Shown here piece by piece: positions 43,936 through 54,000 of a DNA stretch of 64,000 bases. The DNA comes from Proales similis. Lineage: Eukaryota; Rotifera; Eurotatoria; Ploima; Proalidae. The stretch is from contig JAGVRJ010000013.1 in NCBI GenBank assembly GCA_019059635.1, forward strand, positions 1,054,001-1,118,000, read 5' to 3'. Positions within the stretch are counted from its first letter, which is position 1. Every line of letters begins with the position of its first letter. The notes under the pieces are model-generated. The model searched no databases, was not told the origin of the DNA, and was given only the letters and a program-made list of their open reading frames with translations. The translations under genes and the position numbers were made by a program.

Positions 43936-45548
43936 TCAATTGTTTGTTGCCTTGCCGATGCTTTCAACGAAAAAGCCAATTGAACGCAGCTGGTTGTGGT
44001 CTAGTATAAGGCGCCCGTCAAATATAAACGCAGGCCGCTGCATAGTCTCGTAAATATGCTCGTAATCAAACGTCTAAAACAATTCAGAGCGTTGGGAGCA
44101 TTAAAATGCAAAAAGAAAATAGAGCGCCATCATTTTTACTTTGAACAAGTCCCATTCGGTGCATACCACGATCGCATGCGAGTCTCGGCACGCTTCCAGA
44201 GGGTCGTCGGAAAAAACTTTCACTCTCTCCTTGACTTGGCTTATGTCCTGGCCAAGTTGAGCATTGGACAGCTCTAACAATATTTGCCCTTCGCTAACTT
44301 TTGGATCGAGTATGTTCAAAATTGCGCCTTCTTGTAACAGATGTTTGCATACATCGATAGCCGGCGAGTCTCTAGAGCAAAAGAGATCAATCGGTCGAGA
44401 AGAGAGAGAAATCTACTCGAAAGCAAACCTTGTGTCTGCAGTGTCTTTCTTAAAGGCAAAACCAAAAATGGTCAGGGTCTTCTGGCTAAGGGTGCGGAAT
44501 AGCGCATTGATGATTTTCTGGAAGAAACGCCGCTTTTGAAAGTCGTTGATGAGGATGACTTGGGACCAATAGTCAGCCACTTCGGGCAGATTCAGAGTCT
44601 CGCTGAGATAAATCAGACTTTTGAGGTCCTTTTGGAAACAGCTGCCCCCGAAGCCGACACTTGCATTTAGAAATTTCGATCCGATTCGAGTGTCAAGGCC
44701 AACGGCTTTGGAGACTTGCTGAATATCGGCTCCGCTTGCCTCACAAATGGCCGATATCGAGTTGATGCTGGAGATGCGTTGGGCCAGAAAGGCATTGGCA
44801 GTGAGTTTGGACAACTCGGATGACCATGTGTTGACGGTGACAATCTTCTCCTCCGGAATCCATTGGCGGTAGACCGAAGCTAATTGCTCAATGGCCCAGA
44901 GGCCACGAGCGGTTTGATTGCCTCCAATTAGAATTCGGTCGGGCGAAAGCAGGTCTTTAATGGCTGTTCCCTCAGCCAAGAATTCGGGATTTGACAATAC
45001 TTCGAAAGCAACGTCTGGCTGTTTGCATGTTTCCAACATTTGCTTTATGCTCTGGGCGGCATTCACCGGCACCGTTGACTTTTCGACCACAATTTTGCTT
45101 CGATTGGAAACCAGAGCGATTCGCCTCGCTGCCGCTTCAACATGGGTCAGATCAGGCGCCTTGCCCAAGCCCATTCCATACGTTTTGGTCGGGGTATTGA
45201 CGCTGATCAAAATCAAATCGGCCGCGTCAATCTTCTCGTTTATTTCAGTCGAAAAGTGAAGGTTGCGCCCGCGGCATTGCTCAACAATTTCTAAAAGACC
45301 AGGCTTGGAATTTTTTTTTTTTGATATTTAACAAAGAAGCGATCCGCAATCAAATGCTGCTGATGGTGACCTACCTCGTAGATGGGCAAATTGGAAGAGT
45401 TCCAGGCGTTGATTCTTTCCGAGCTCAAATCGACCACATGAACTTGAATATGCGGACATTTGAGCGCGATCACGGCGCATGTTGGTCCGCCCACATAGCC
45501 AGCTCCTATGCAGCAAATGGTTTGGAAAGAGTCGAAAAAAGGATTCAT
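43936..45548 (-). CDS. UGDH: UDP-glucose 6-dehydrogenase
   Basis: About five exons from ATG 45548 give roughly 470 residues. The N-terminal Rossmann motif is [16 protein letters not shown]. Then come [11 protein letters not shown] and [24 protein letters not shown] with DRILIGG, and the catalytic segment [12 protein letters not shown] with the active-site Cys. [13 protein letters not shown] precedes a C-terminal nucleotide-binding half containing CTEWDLFK and FDGRLILD. The enzyme oxidises UDP-glucose to UDP-glucuronate with two NAD+, feeding glycosaminoglycan synthesis and glucuronidation in the cytosol. All catalytic motifs appear intact. The C-terminus ends GKATNN, shorter than in vertebrates. 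Confidence 0.95.
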
Positions 45549-45760
45549 GGTCTATTAGTTGGTGCTGCTTATGCTGCCTAATTCGCTCACTAAACTAGTT
45601 CGATTGGAGTTTTCTGCGCTTCACACAAATTCGAATCGGTCTCGTCGAAAAGTTTCTTTTCAAAATAATAAGAGCAAGAGCCTTTATTTAAAGCACAAGA
45701 GACAAAGCAACACAGAAAGAGAAAGAGAGAGAGAGGGAGAGTGTGTGCTATTCAAGATCA

Positions 45761-46405
45761 CTAAGCGTATCGAAATATAGGTGGAAGTACGGTCGAGTGA
45801 GATCTAGAAGGCATTTGATTGCGCGATATGATCGTCACTTGTCGAGGCAATCCAGAATGAATTAATTGCTGCCGATTGAACATGGACGCGCTCTGCGTGA
45901 AGACTGGTGCAGGCCAGCTGTCATAATTGGAAAAGATTGTTGTCTGACGTCTGAGGTTGCTGGTCGGAATGAATATGGGCATCACAGGTCTATTGTGGTA
46001 AAATACGTGAATGTCGATTCGCTCTTGCCAAGGCGTGCGTGACTCTCTTTCAAACTCAGACGAGTCGTCCTCATCGTCGCTGCGGCTTTTGGCTCTTTGT
46101 CTTTGCTTCGATCCTTGGCGAATGCTCGATCGATTGAGCACTTTTTGCTCAAACTCTTTCATGCGCTGGCGCTTGCGTTGCGCATCATAAACTGCCCGGC
46201 TTTTCTCGTTGGCCAATAGCTCGTAAGCTTTGCCCAGTTCGATGAACTGCTGCTGAGCCAGCTCGTCTGGATTCTTGTCCGGGTGTAGTTCGAGCGCGCG
46301 GCGTCTATACGCTCGCTTGATCTCCTCAAACGAACTAGTATCGGACACGTCGAGCAGCTTGTACAAGTCTTTTTTCATGAGCTCGTTTCGCTCGCCCTGA
46401 CGCAT
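45761..46405 (-). CDS. J-domain protein, short paralogue of DNAJC17
   Basis: Intron-free frame of 214 residues from ATG 46405. Residues 10-75 form a type III J-domain: KKDLYKLLDVSDTSS, RRRALELHPDKNPDE with an intact HPD, and AYELLANEKSRAVYDAQRKR. The preceding RNELMKKDLYKLL matches KNELMQKDLYQLI of the DNAJC17 gene at 49410-50297, more closely than to other J proteins. After a basic linker with RSDDEDDSSEFE the sequence is unrelated to DNAJC17 and has no RRM; it is rich in Pro, Arg and Ser and ends in PPIFRYA. I read it as a duplicated DNAJC17 that lost its coiled-coil and RRM. The HPD means it could still stimulate an Hsp70. Confidence 0.85.
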   Translation of the reverse strand: MRQGERNELMKKDLYKLLDVSDTSSFEEIKRAYRRRALELHPDKNPDELAQQQFIELGKAYELLANEKSRAVYDAQRKRQRMKEFEQKVLNRSSIRQGSKQRQRAKSRSDDEDDSSEFERESRTPWQERIDIHVFYHNRPVMPIFIPTSNLRRQTTIFSNYDSWPAPVFTQSASMFNRQQLIHSGLPRQVTIISRNQMPSRSHSTVLPPIFRYA

Positions 46406-47053
46406 GACCCTACCCCCAAAAGTGTGACAGAATGTGTTCTAGTTGTCAAACTTCTTCATGCAGCCGCCGATTTGTGTTTACACGCTCGGCTCTTTTTTTT
46501 TTTTTAAGAATTAAACGAAGGCTGAGTGGACTGCGTTGTCGTTCGACAACGGCTGTTTGAGTGTTTTCATAAACAAACTTAATTCCGCAGCAAACTCATT
46601 TACAGCGACGACGACGACGACGACGACTCGGCTTCTGAGGCCATACACAAACAAAATGCTGTCACGAGTCGCAGTTTTTAAGCGAAATTCTAGAAACTTT
46701 GCTCTAAGAGTTCCCTCTACTTTTGCGCAAACTTGAATTTTGTTTATTCGACTCTTGCTGAGACCGGCTCTGTCTGGATTCTATTTCACTGACAGTCACG
46801 CATACACGCACAGACACGTACACGTAGGGGCCCAGGGGAGCAGGCGAGCATTTGATTCTTTTGATATTGTTGGCTCATGGAGCTGTTGTGGCACATTGTG
46901 AACAAAATTCTTTTTCGCCACACCAGAGAACGAGAAGGGAATGCAATAGATCAAATTATGAGGCGACCGCATAGAAAATTCAAAATAATTTATGAGACTA
47001 TTGCAAAATAAATAATAATTGGATGCAAAAGTGACTGTTGTCCGACGAAAAGA
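46406..47053. promoter_or_regulatory. Divergent interval between J-domain gene and TRC8-like gene
   Basis: About 650 bp, holding a poly-T run (46494-46505) and a GAC trinucleotide repeat. A 26-codon plus-strand frame at 46656-46736 has an Arg/Ser/Leu-rich sequence like a mitochondrial presequence, but no continuation was found. Confidence 0.4.
46606..46627. repeat. (CGA)n trinucleotide repeat
   Basis: About seven uninterrupted CGA/GAC units read directly. Confidence 0.9.
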
Positions 47054-49222
47054 ATGGAGCAGCAACAGCGTCCATTTGGATTGAGTTGGCTAATGGGCAG
47101 CAGCAACGCTGCTCTCCTGCTTCGCTTGCCAGCGCTTGTCCTCGCCGAGTACATTCTCGAGCACGGAGCGCACTTGTTCAAGGCTGAGTCGCTGCCGGCC
47201 GACGTGCCCATTCTCAACAGCCTCGTCCTGGTGGTGGCCTCCAAAGTCACATTTACCATCGGCCTTCTCGTCTGCCTTCTTCTCTTCTCGCTACCATTGG
47301 CCTATTTGCTTGTTATTTACCGCCTCGCCGCGCTAGTCTCTCTTCCGTTCCTGTTCACCTATCTTGCTGACCTGTGCCGCTCGGCCGCTCACTTTGAGCT
47401 ATTCGGCCAGAGCGTCAGCTCGCCGCTGCTGCTTCTCGTCTACGCCATTATCTGTTTGTTAACCGTCGTAGTCTATTCGAAGCTTTACGAGACTGTGTTG
47501 GCCGGCTCGGTAGACGTCCAAGACCAGTTTCCGGTTCAAGTGTCAGTCACGTTGCGTCAGTTTTACATTGTCTTCTACTTTATTGTCGCCTACGCTCTGA
47601 ACGAGACAAGACTGCTGGTCGAGCGCGAGCCAAATCAGCCCGACTTCAACATAGTCTCGCTTGGCTATCTGATGCTGCTCAGCTACGATCTGAGCTTCCG
47701 ACTCGATCCACTCTTGGCGCTCATCATTGAACAAATGCAGCAGCTTGGCCGCTTCATATCTGAGCTCGGCTTTCAAAATTTCGTCTCGTTCGTCTGGTCC
47801 GACTACCTGCGCGTTCCGCTCATGTTCCAGATTTACTTTGGCCTCAAGCTCGCCTTGTTCGCGTTCAATTTCATATTGTTCAACAACGACTACCACAAAC
47901 AGGACGAACTGTTTGCCAACATGAACGCCTCGGATCCCAACTCGCTCTTTATGCTTTTACTCTCAATTTTGTATCCGAACATCAGTCACGACTCGCTGAT
48001 TTCCGACTTGAGGAATGTCAAGCTGGAAGGCTTTGTCTGGCAAAAAGTCCAATGGGCTCTCATCGAACAAGTGAACTCGAGCACACGCAACGAAATTCTC
48101 AATCTACTCGACCGCTGTCAGAGTCTGCTCGTCAGAGAGCTTCTCTTGTTCTCTAAAATGTTTCTGTTCTACATGGGAGAGAACCTGGTCTCGGTGGGCG
48201 CGTTGACCAGCCTCGTCTCACTCAAGTACGGCCTCGTCGGCTCGGCGCTGGTCAAATGGCTGAACCAAGGCGCCAACAACTCGGGCGAGGCGCACTTCTC
48301 CGACACGAGCTATGTGGCGGCCATTCTGTTCTTTTTGCTGAACGTGCAGACGGGCATTACAAGCCTGAAGGGCAATCGGCGTGTGGAAAAGCTGCTCAAG
48401 AACTACTCGCTGCTGTTGATCGCTGTGCTGCACTATTTGCACACCGGCCTCGATCAGCAGCTCATGTCGCAGACGACCTCAATTCAGAGCAGAGCGACTC
48501 GGCAGCGCACTCACCGCCTGATACAGCTGGCGATCGCTTTGATTGTCATTCCGCTTACATCGCTGCGCTACATGTGGATTAACTTTAGCACTTCGACCTG
48601 GCTGCTGGCTGCGACCGCATTCAACATAGAGCTGGTCATGAAGACGCTCGTCTCGCTTCTCTTGTTTGCCATGTTCACGTTTGACTTTAATCAGATAAAA
48701 GCAGTTTGGCGAGCGCAAGCCGCGTCCGATCCAAGCGACCAGGACAGTGACTACAACGATCGGCTCGACGACTACGTTTATTACGTAAAAGCGACCGGCA
48801 GCGTGCTCGAGTTCATCGTCGCCATATTTCTGTTTGTGAACGGCACGTTCATACTCGTGTTCGAGTCCTACGGCGCCATCAGAGCCTTGATGATGTGCAT
48901 ACACGCCTACTTTCACATTTGGTGTCAGGTGCGACGCGGCTGGTCTGCGTTTGTCAAGCGACGCACGGCCATCGCCAAACTCACCCAGATGGACTTGTTC
49001 AACGAGGCCAACTATGGCAAACTGCTCAACAGCGATCAGAGCTACGAGGAGAAGCGCAACGACGTGTGCGCCATCTGCTACTCTGAACTGCACAGAAAAG
49101 AGGCGCGAATCACAAAATGCCGACACATATTTCACTTTGTCTGCCTCCGTAAATGGCTCTATTTGCAGGACACCTGTCCGCTCTGTCATCAACATGTCAA
49201 TCCTAGTCCAGCTGCAAGCTAA
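47054..49222 (+). CDS. Multi-pass ER ubiquitin ligase, TRC8/RNF139-RNF145 type
   Basis: Intron-free frame of 722 residues from ATG 47054. It has many hydrophobic segments across the first 600 residues (for example LVCLLLFSLPLAYLLVIY, LLLVYAIICLLTVVVY, FVAIFLFVNGTFILVF-like), consistent with 10-14 membrane spans. The C-terminus is a RING-H2: C-AIC-x(n)-KCRHIFHFVCLRKWL-x(n)-CPLCHQH. The KWLYLQDTCPLC end closely matches KWLYVQETCPLC of TRC8. TRC8 (RNF139) is an ER-membrane E3 that degrades HMG-CoA reductase and other membrane clients. RNF145 has a similar layout, so I leave the symbol blank. The RING Cys/His ligands all seem present. Confidence 0.88.
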   Translation: MEQQQRPFGLSWLMGSSNAALLLRLPALVLAEYILEHGAHLFKAESLPADVPILNSLVLVVASKVTFTIGLLVCLLLFSLPLAYLLVIYRLAALVSLPFLFTYLADLCRSAAHFELFGQSVSSPLLLLVYAIICLLTVVVYSKLYETVLAGSVDVQDQFPVQVSVTLRQFYIVFYFIVAYALNETRLLVEREPNQPDFNIVSLGYLMLLSYDLSFRLDPLLALIIEQMQQLGRFISELGFQNFVSFVWSDYLRVPLMFQIYFGLKLALFAFNFILFNNDYHKQDELFANMNASDPNSLFMLLLSILYPNISHDSLISDLRNVKLEGFVWQKVQWALIEQVNSSTRNEILNLLDRCQSLLVRELLLFSKMFLFYMGENLVSVGALTSLVSLKYGLVGSALVKWLNQGANNSGEAHFSDTSYVAAILFFLLNVQTGITSLKGNRRVEKLLKNYSLLLIAVLHYLHTGLDQQLMSQTTSIQSRATRQRTHRLIQLAIALIVIPLTSLRYMWINFSTSTWLLAATAFNIELVMKTLVSLLLFAMFTFDFNQIKAVWRAQAASDPSDQDSDYNDRLDDYVYYVKATGSVLEFIVAIFLFVNGTFILVFESYGAIRALMMCIHAYFHIWCQVRRGWSAFVKRRTAIAKLTQMDLFNEANYGKLLNSDQSYEEKRNDVCAICYSELHRKEARITKCRHIFHFVCLRKWLYLQDTCPLCHQHVNPSPAAS

Positions 49223-49302
49223 CTTCTCCCACAGCTTTCTTTTATTTATTGTTGTTGCTGCTGCTGCTGTTTTCGAGACTTTTTCGGTTCGAGTCCGATC
49301 CT

Positions 49303-49308
49303 AATAAA
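49303..49308 (+). terminator. Likely polyadenylation signal of the TRC8-like gene
   Basis: AATAAA about 80 bp past the stop codon. The next gene on the opposite strand ends at 49410. Confidence 0.65.
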
Positions 49309-49409
49309 ACCTGTTTAGCCGGACCCAAGTCTTGTGCTCGATGATGGCAGCAGAGATTTATTCGAAAAGCATGAAATTGCGATTTACAAGCGGTAGGAAA
49401 TAGGCGTGG

Positions 49410-50297
49410 CTAGCTGACGGCCTCTGAGCCTTGGGACATCATTCTGAGCCGTTTAAGAGTGGCCATTTCCATTTCGTCAAAGTCGGCGTGACTTTGTTCA
49501 GGACGAGCTGCAGGCGATTCTTGTGGCTCGGGCTCGCTGGCTTTTGCTTGATCGAGGGCCGTAATCCGCAGCGAATAGGTCTGCTTCAACATCGGCTCGT
49601 CGTTCAGACATTTTAGGGCATCGTTCTCGTCCTTGAACTCGACAAGAGCCGAATTCTTTCTACTCATCACCAGCACTTCAATTTGTCCATACTTTTCCAG
49701 TAAATGTCGCAGTAGACCTTCGTCAAACGCGTCCGCGCTCAGTTTTTTCGACCAGCTGATCTTGAGTTTGGGTAATGGGGCTGTGTTGGCCGTCGCTTGG
49801 CTGGACTGCTTGCTCTGCTTTTCTTTCTTTAGCTCTGCGCGAATGAATTCCATTTCCTGCTCGAGCAGCTTGCTGCCCTCCTTTCTCAGGCGCTCTACTT
49901 CGCTTTGAAGGCGTTCTTCTTCTTTTGTTTTGCGTATTTGCTCCGCATCGCGTTCGAATTTTTCGCGCGCCGCTTTCTCGCGGCTTTCCAGCTGCTCCTT
50001 GAGCTTTCGTCGTCGGTCGTCCAGCATCGCGTCTCGCTTTGCTTTCTCTGCCTTTCTCTTGCGAACCGCATCGTAGGCTGCTCTGGCCGACTCGTCCGCC
50101 AGAATCTCGAACGCCTTGCCGAGTTCGACGAAATTGCGCTCGGCTCTCTCCTTGTCATCTGGATTCTTGTCCGGATGCAGTTCGAGTGCCTTCTTCCTGT
50201 AGGCCTTTTTTATCTGCTCGACTGTGCTCTCTTCGGCCACTCCGATGAGCTGATACAAGTCTTTCTGCATCAGCTCATTCTTTTCCTTTTCGCTCAT
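49410..50297 (-). CDS. DNAJC17: DNAJC17: J-domain plus RRM protein
   Basis: Intron-free frame of 295 residues from ATG 50297 (an in-frame ATG exists at 50384 but the extra residues do not resemble the family). The J-domain has KDLYQLIGVAEESTVE, KALELHPDKNPDD and FVELGKAFEILADESARAAYD. A long charged coiled-coil follows, with EVERLRKEGSKLLEQEME. The C-terminal RRM-like segment has LPKLKISWSKK, LLRHLLEKYGQIEVLVMSRKNSALVEF and a DALKCL helix. The tail ATLKRLRMMSQ matches the end of the family. Human DNAJC17 is a spliceosome-associated co-chaperone. A short paralogue lies at 45761-46405, with the TRC8-like gene between. Confidence 0.93.
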   Translation of the reverse strand: MSEKEKNELMQKDLYQLIGVAEESTVEQIKKAYRKKALELHPDKNPDDKERAERNFVELGKAFEILADESARAAYDAVRKRKAEKAKRDAMLDDRRRKLKEQLESREKAAREKFERDAEQIRKTKEEERLQSEVERLRKEGSKLLEQEMEFIRAELKKEKQSKQSSQATANTAPLPKLKISWSKKLSADAFDEGLLRHLLEKYGQIEVLVMSRKNSALVEFKDENDALKCLNDEPMLKQTYSLRITALDQAKASEPEPQESPAARPEQSHADFDEMEMATLKRLRMMSQGSEAVS

Positions 50298-51096
50298 TTT
50301 TCTCCCGTCTGGCAGCTCGAGCGCCAAGCAGAGCAAATTCCCGACTGAGGCTAGACGCAGACAGACCGATATTCGCCGTTTCAAAGCAAACTTTACGTTT
50401 GTGCTGCCTCGTCAACTCAGCGATGGCGAGGCGATCGAAGATCTAGGATCGTTGATTCAAGCTTGTGCGCACTCGCTCTAAATTCTTCGATCTAGCCAAC
50501 TCATCGAGCTGCTGGCTGGCTGGTTTGAGAGATCCGGGCAAAACAGCAAATTTTCGTCGAAATAAATCAAAATGTTGAGCGCTCTCTTCTCCTCGTGGCT
50601 TTTCTTCGACTACAGAGTAGTAGAACACGATGCGACAAATTAGAATTGAGAGAGAGAGAGAGTGTGTGCGCACTCCCAAGTGCGAGAGCGCATGGATGTG
50701 CGAGTCCAATCACAAATCCTCTTGGTTCTCTAGCAATTATAAAGATACACGAGCTCGACGCGGCATCACAGCGGCACTTGGTTCGATCGTTAGTTGAAGA
50801 TTGACGCTCAAGGACAAATTTATTTTAACTTCGCAGTGCGATGCACTACTTAAAGAAAGAAGGGGCCGTGTTCGTCCGATCTGAAAAATTGAATGAAAAT
50901 TGCACAGTTGCCTTTATTTAGAAAATTCGACCTCTGAACGGGAAGCGGCAAGTAATTGAATTTTATTTGGAAAAAAATAAAAAAAAGAAGAGAAAGCGCC
51001 GGCAAAGTTGTATATGCAGTTGGTTGGTTGGTTGAATAGCAAGCCAGCAAACACAAACGGCCGCATGTAAATGTGCTGATCTAAACGGACAACTCA
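50298..51096. promoter_or_regulatory. Divergent promoter interval DNAJC17/SBNO
   Basis: About 800 bp without supported genes; a short (GA)n tract lies near 50650. It presumably holds both promoters. Confidence 0.4.
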
Positions 51097-54000
51097 ATGC
51101 AGGTAGGATGCAGTAGCAAGCAGACATGTAACCGACCAGCGAGATGAACATAATGGTTTAAGATAGAAGATATACTAAATGCCGCAATTGAGAATGCTGG
51201 TTTGAATTCGGACGATTTGGCTGTGCTGGGCCAAATCGGTGACGAGGAGAGCGCTCACTCCGGTCAGTCAGACAGCCCTCGCCCGCTAGGCGCCATCGAG
51301 ATTGACTGGAATAGTTGCTCGTCGGTGGCCACCTCGTCCGAGTCCAGTCCGAACGGGACCGATTTCTCCAACTCTTGCGAGCCTTTCTTTCAGGCTCTGA
51401 ATCAGCTCGACCAGCACAACAGCAAACACAAGAGCCTTCTGGCCCAGCGCTCGCCAGTTAAACAGAATCGATCGATTGACCTCAATCAGCTGCTTAACCA
51501 TCGCGCTGTTCGTACCAGCCATCAGATCGCTCTGCCTCTCGCCACTGCGGTCGCGTCTGACTCGACCAAGCCGGCGATTAAGATCGTGCACGCTGCCAAA
51601 AAGCCGACGACTGTAGTTGAGCACAACGAGAAGAGGATCATCAAACTGGAGCATTTTGATGCCGCCCGACGTCAATTGTTCGTGCGCAATGCGCCGACCA
51701 AAGTAAGCAGTAGCGCTCCGATTGGACTCACTCGAGTCGTTCCGTCCGATCCGTTCAGAAGCAAACAGCTCTTGTCCATAAGCCTACCTCGCAAGCCGAT
51801 CAAAATGCCGAGTTTGACCGAAACGCGTCCAGTTGCGGCCGGTCCAAGTCTGCTCAGTGCGCGTGAGCGTCTCCCTGATGCTTTGAGAAGCTTCACCAAC
51901 ATCGCTGCAGTGAGTCGAGCACACATGCTGCCGCATCCGAGCTCGTTCGAGCCCGAAGAAGAGGTGACCTTGGAAGAGGAAGACGAGTTAGGTCATGCAG
52001 AGACGTATGCCAATTATACACCGTCCAAGCTGAAGTTGGGCCTCAATCATCCCGATCCGATTGTGGAGACGAGCTCGCTGGCGAGCGTGGAGCCTCCAGA
52101 CGTCTACTATTCGCTTAAAATTCCCAACTCGGTGATTTCGAGCGGCTCGTTGTCCTCACCTCAGCTCGAGGCCATCGTCTACGCATGTCAAAAGCACGAG
52201 ACTCATCTGCCCAACAAGCATCGATGCGGATTTTTGATCGGCGACGGCGCGGGCGTGGGCAAAGGACGAATAATTGCCGGCATCATCTACGAGAACTATT
52301 TACTCGGCAGGAAAAAGTCACTGTGGCTGAGCGTGTCCAACGACTTGAGATTTGACGCTCATCGCGACCTGTGCGACATTGGCGCCAATCGCATCAAAGT
52401 GCACGCGCTCAACAAGCTCAAGTATTCAAAGATCTCGTCGCGCCAGAACGCCAAGATAAAAAAAGGCGTCATATTCTCCACGTATTCGTCACTTATCGGC
52501 GAGAGTCAGCAAAAGATCACCAAAAAAAAGTACAACTCGCGTCTCAAGCAGCTGGTCGAGTGGCTCGGGGGCGCCTCGTTCGACGGAGTGATTGTGTTCG
52601 ACGAGTGCCACAAGGCAAAGAACCTGGTGCCGTGTGGGAGTACTCGGCCGACAAAAACCGGCATGGCCGTGCTCGAGCTACAGGAGCGACTGCCCAACGC
52701 TCGAATCGTTTACGCAAGCGCCACGGGCGCATCCGAGCCCAAGAACATGGCCTACATGGTTCGACTCGGCCTTTGGGGACCCGGAACGCCGTTCGCCGAT
52801 TTCAACGATTTCATTTACACGCTGGAGAAGAGAGGCGTAGGCGCCATGGAGATCTTGGCCATGGACATGAAACTCAGGGGCCAATACATTGCCAGACAGC
52901 TGAGCTTCAGCGGCGTCAGCTTCAGAATAGAAGAGATTCCGCTTGAGCTCGACTTTGTACGCACCTACGACCAAGCGGTCCAGCTCTGGGTCAGAATGAG
53001 AGAGAAATTTCACACGGCGCTCAATCTGGTCGAAGGTGACGGCAAGTTGCGCAAAATCGTCTGGGGCCAGTTCTGGAGCAGTCATCAACGCTTTTTCAAA
53101 TATTTGTGTTTATCGGCCAAAGTGCCGCACGTCGTCAAGCTGACCAAGCAGGCGCTGCGCCAAGACAAGTGCGTCGTGATTGGCCTTCAGTCGACCGGCG
53201 AAGCGAGAACTCTCGAGCAACTGGACGAGTCGGGCGATTTGAACGAAATGGTCTCGACCGCGCTCGGGGTTATGAGCAATTTAATCGAGCGACACTTTCC
53301 GAGTCTGGACTCGAACAGCTCGACGCCGAGCTCGTCCAGTAATCGCAATGGGCAGAAATTGACGAAAATTCTCAACCGTCTGTCGAACTACACAAACCAG
53401 GTGGCGGCCGAGGCGAGTTCGGCCGAGTCGAGCGGCTCAAGTGGCACCTCCGATGAGGATGAGGACGATCCGAGTGAGTGCGACTCGCAGTCGGTCTCGT
53501 TCGATTCAGACGATGCTGAACTGAACCAATGCGAAGAGAGCGACGAAGAGGCCGATCAAACGTCAGCCGAAATAGATCAGAACGACAGTGGCACCTGTTT
53601 TAACAGACTCAGTCTGGATTTGTTCAGCTCGAGTGACAACGACTCAAACGATTCAGACTCGCTGTTCTCTATAAGCAAGAGTGTTTCGATTCAGGCGCCC
53701 GTGCCCGCCAAGCGCCGAGCAGTGAACGCTCGCGAAGAGAAAAAGCCGTGCAGGAAACGCGTGTGCGATCACCACCTCTCAGAAGAGAGAGTCAAAGCGA
53801 AAGCGATGAAGCCGAGCGAGATCAGAGCTCATTTGGAACGAATGAAAAAAGACTTATTGAACTCGATCGGCTCGTTGGGCAAGCGTTTGCCGCCAAACTC
53901 TCTGGACGAGCTTATCGATAGGCTCGACGGGCCCGACCATGTGGCTGAGATGACAGGCCGACGTGGCCGTGTTATAAACGGACCAAATGGCTACTCGTAC

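Noticed and set aside
47543-49195. Minus-strand frames opposite the TRC8-like gene
   Set aside because: Antisense shadows of a high-quality coding frame with intact RING ligands.
50298-50384. N-terminal extension of DNAJC17 from ATG 50384
   Set aside because: The extra 29 residues do not resemble the family, whose J-domain begins a few residues after its Met.
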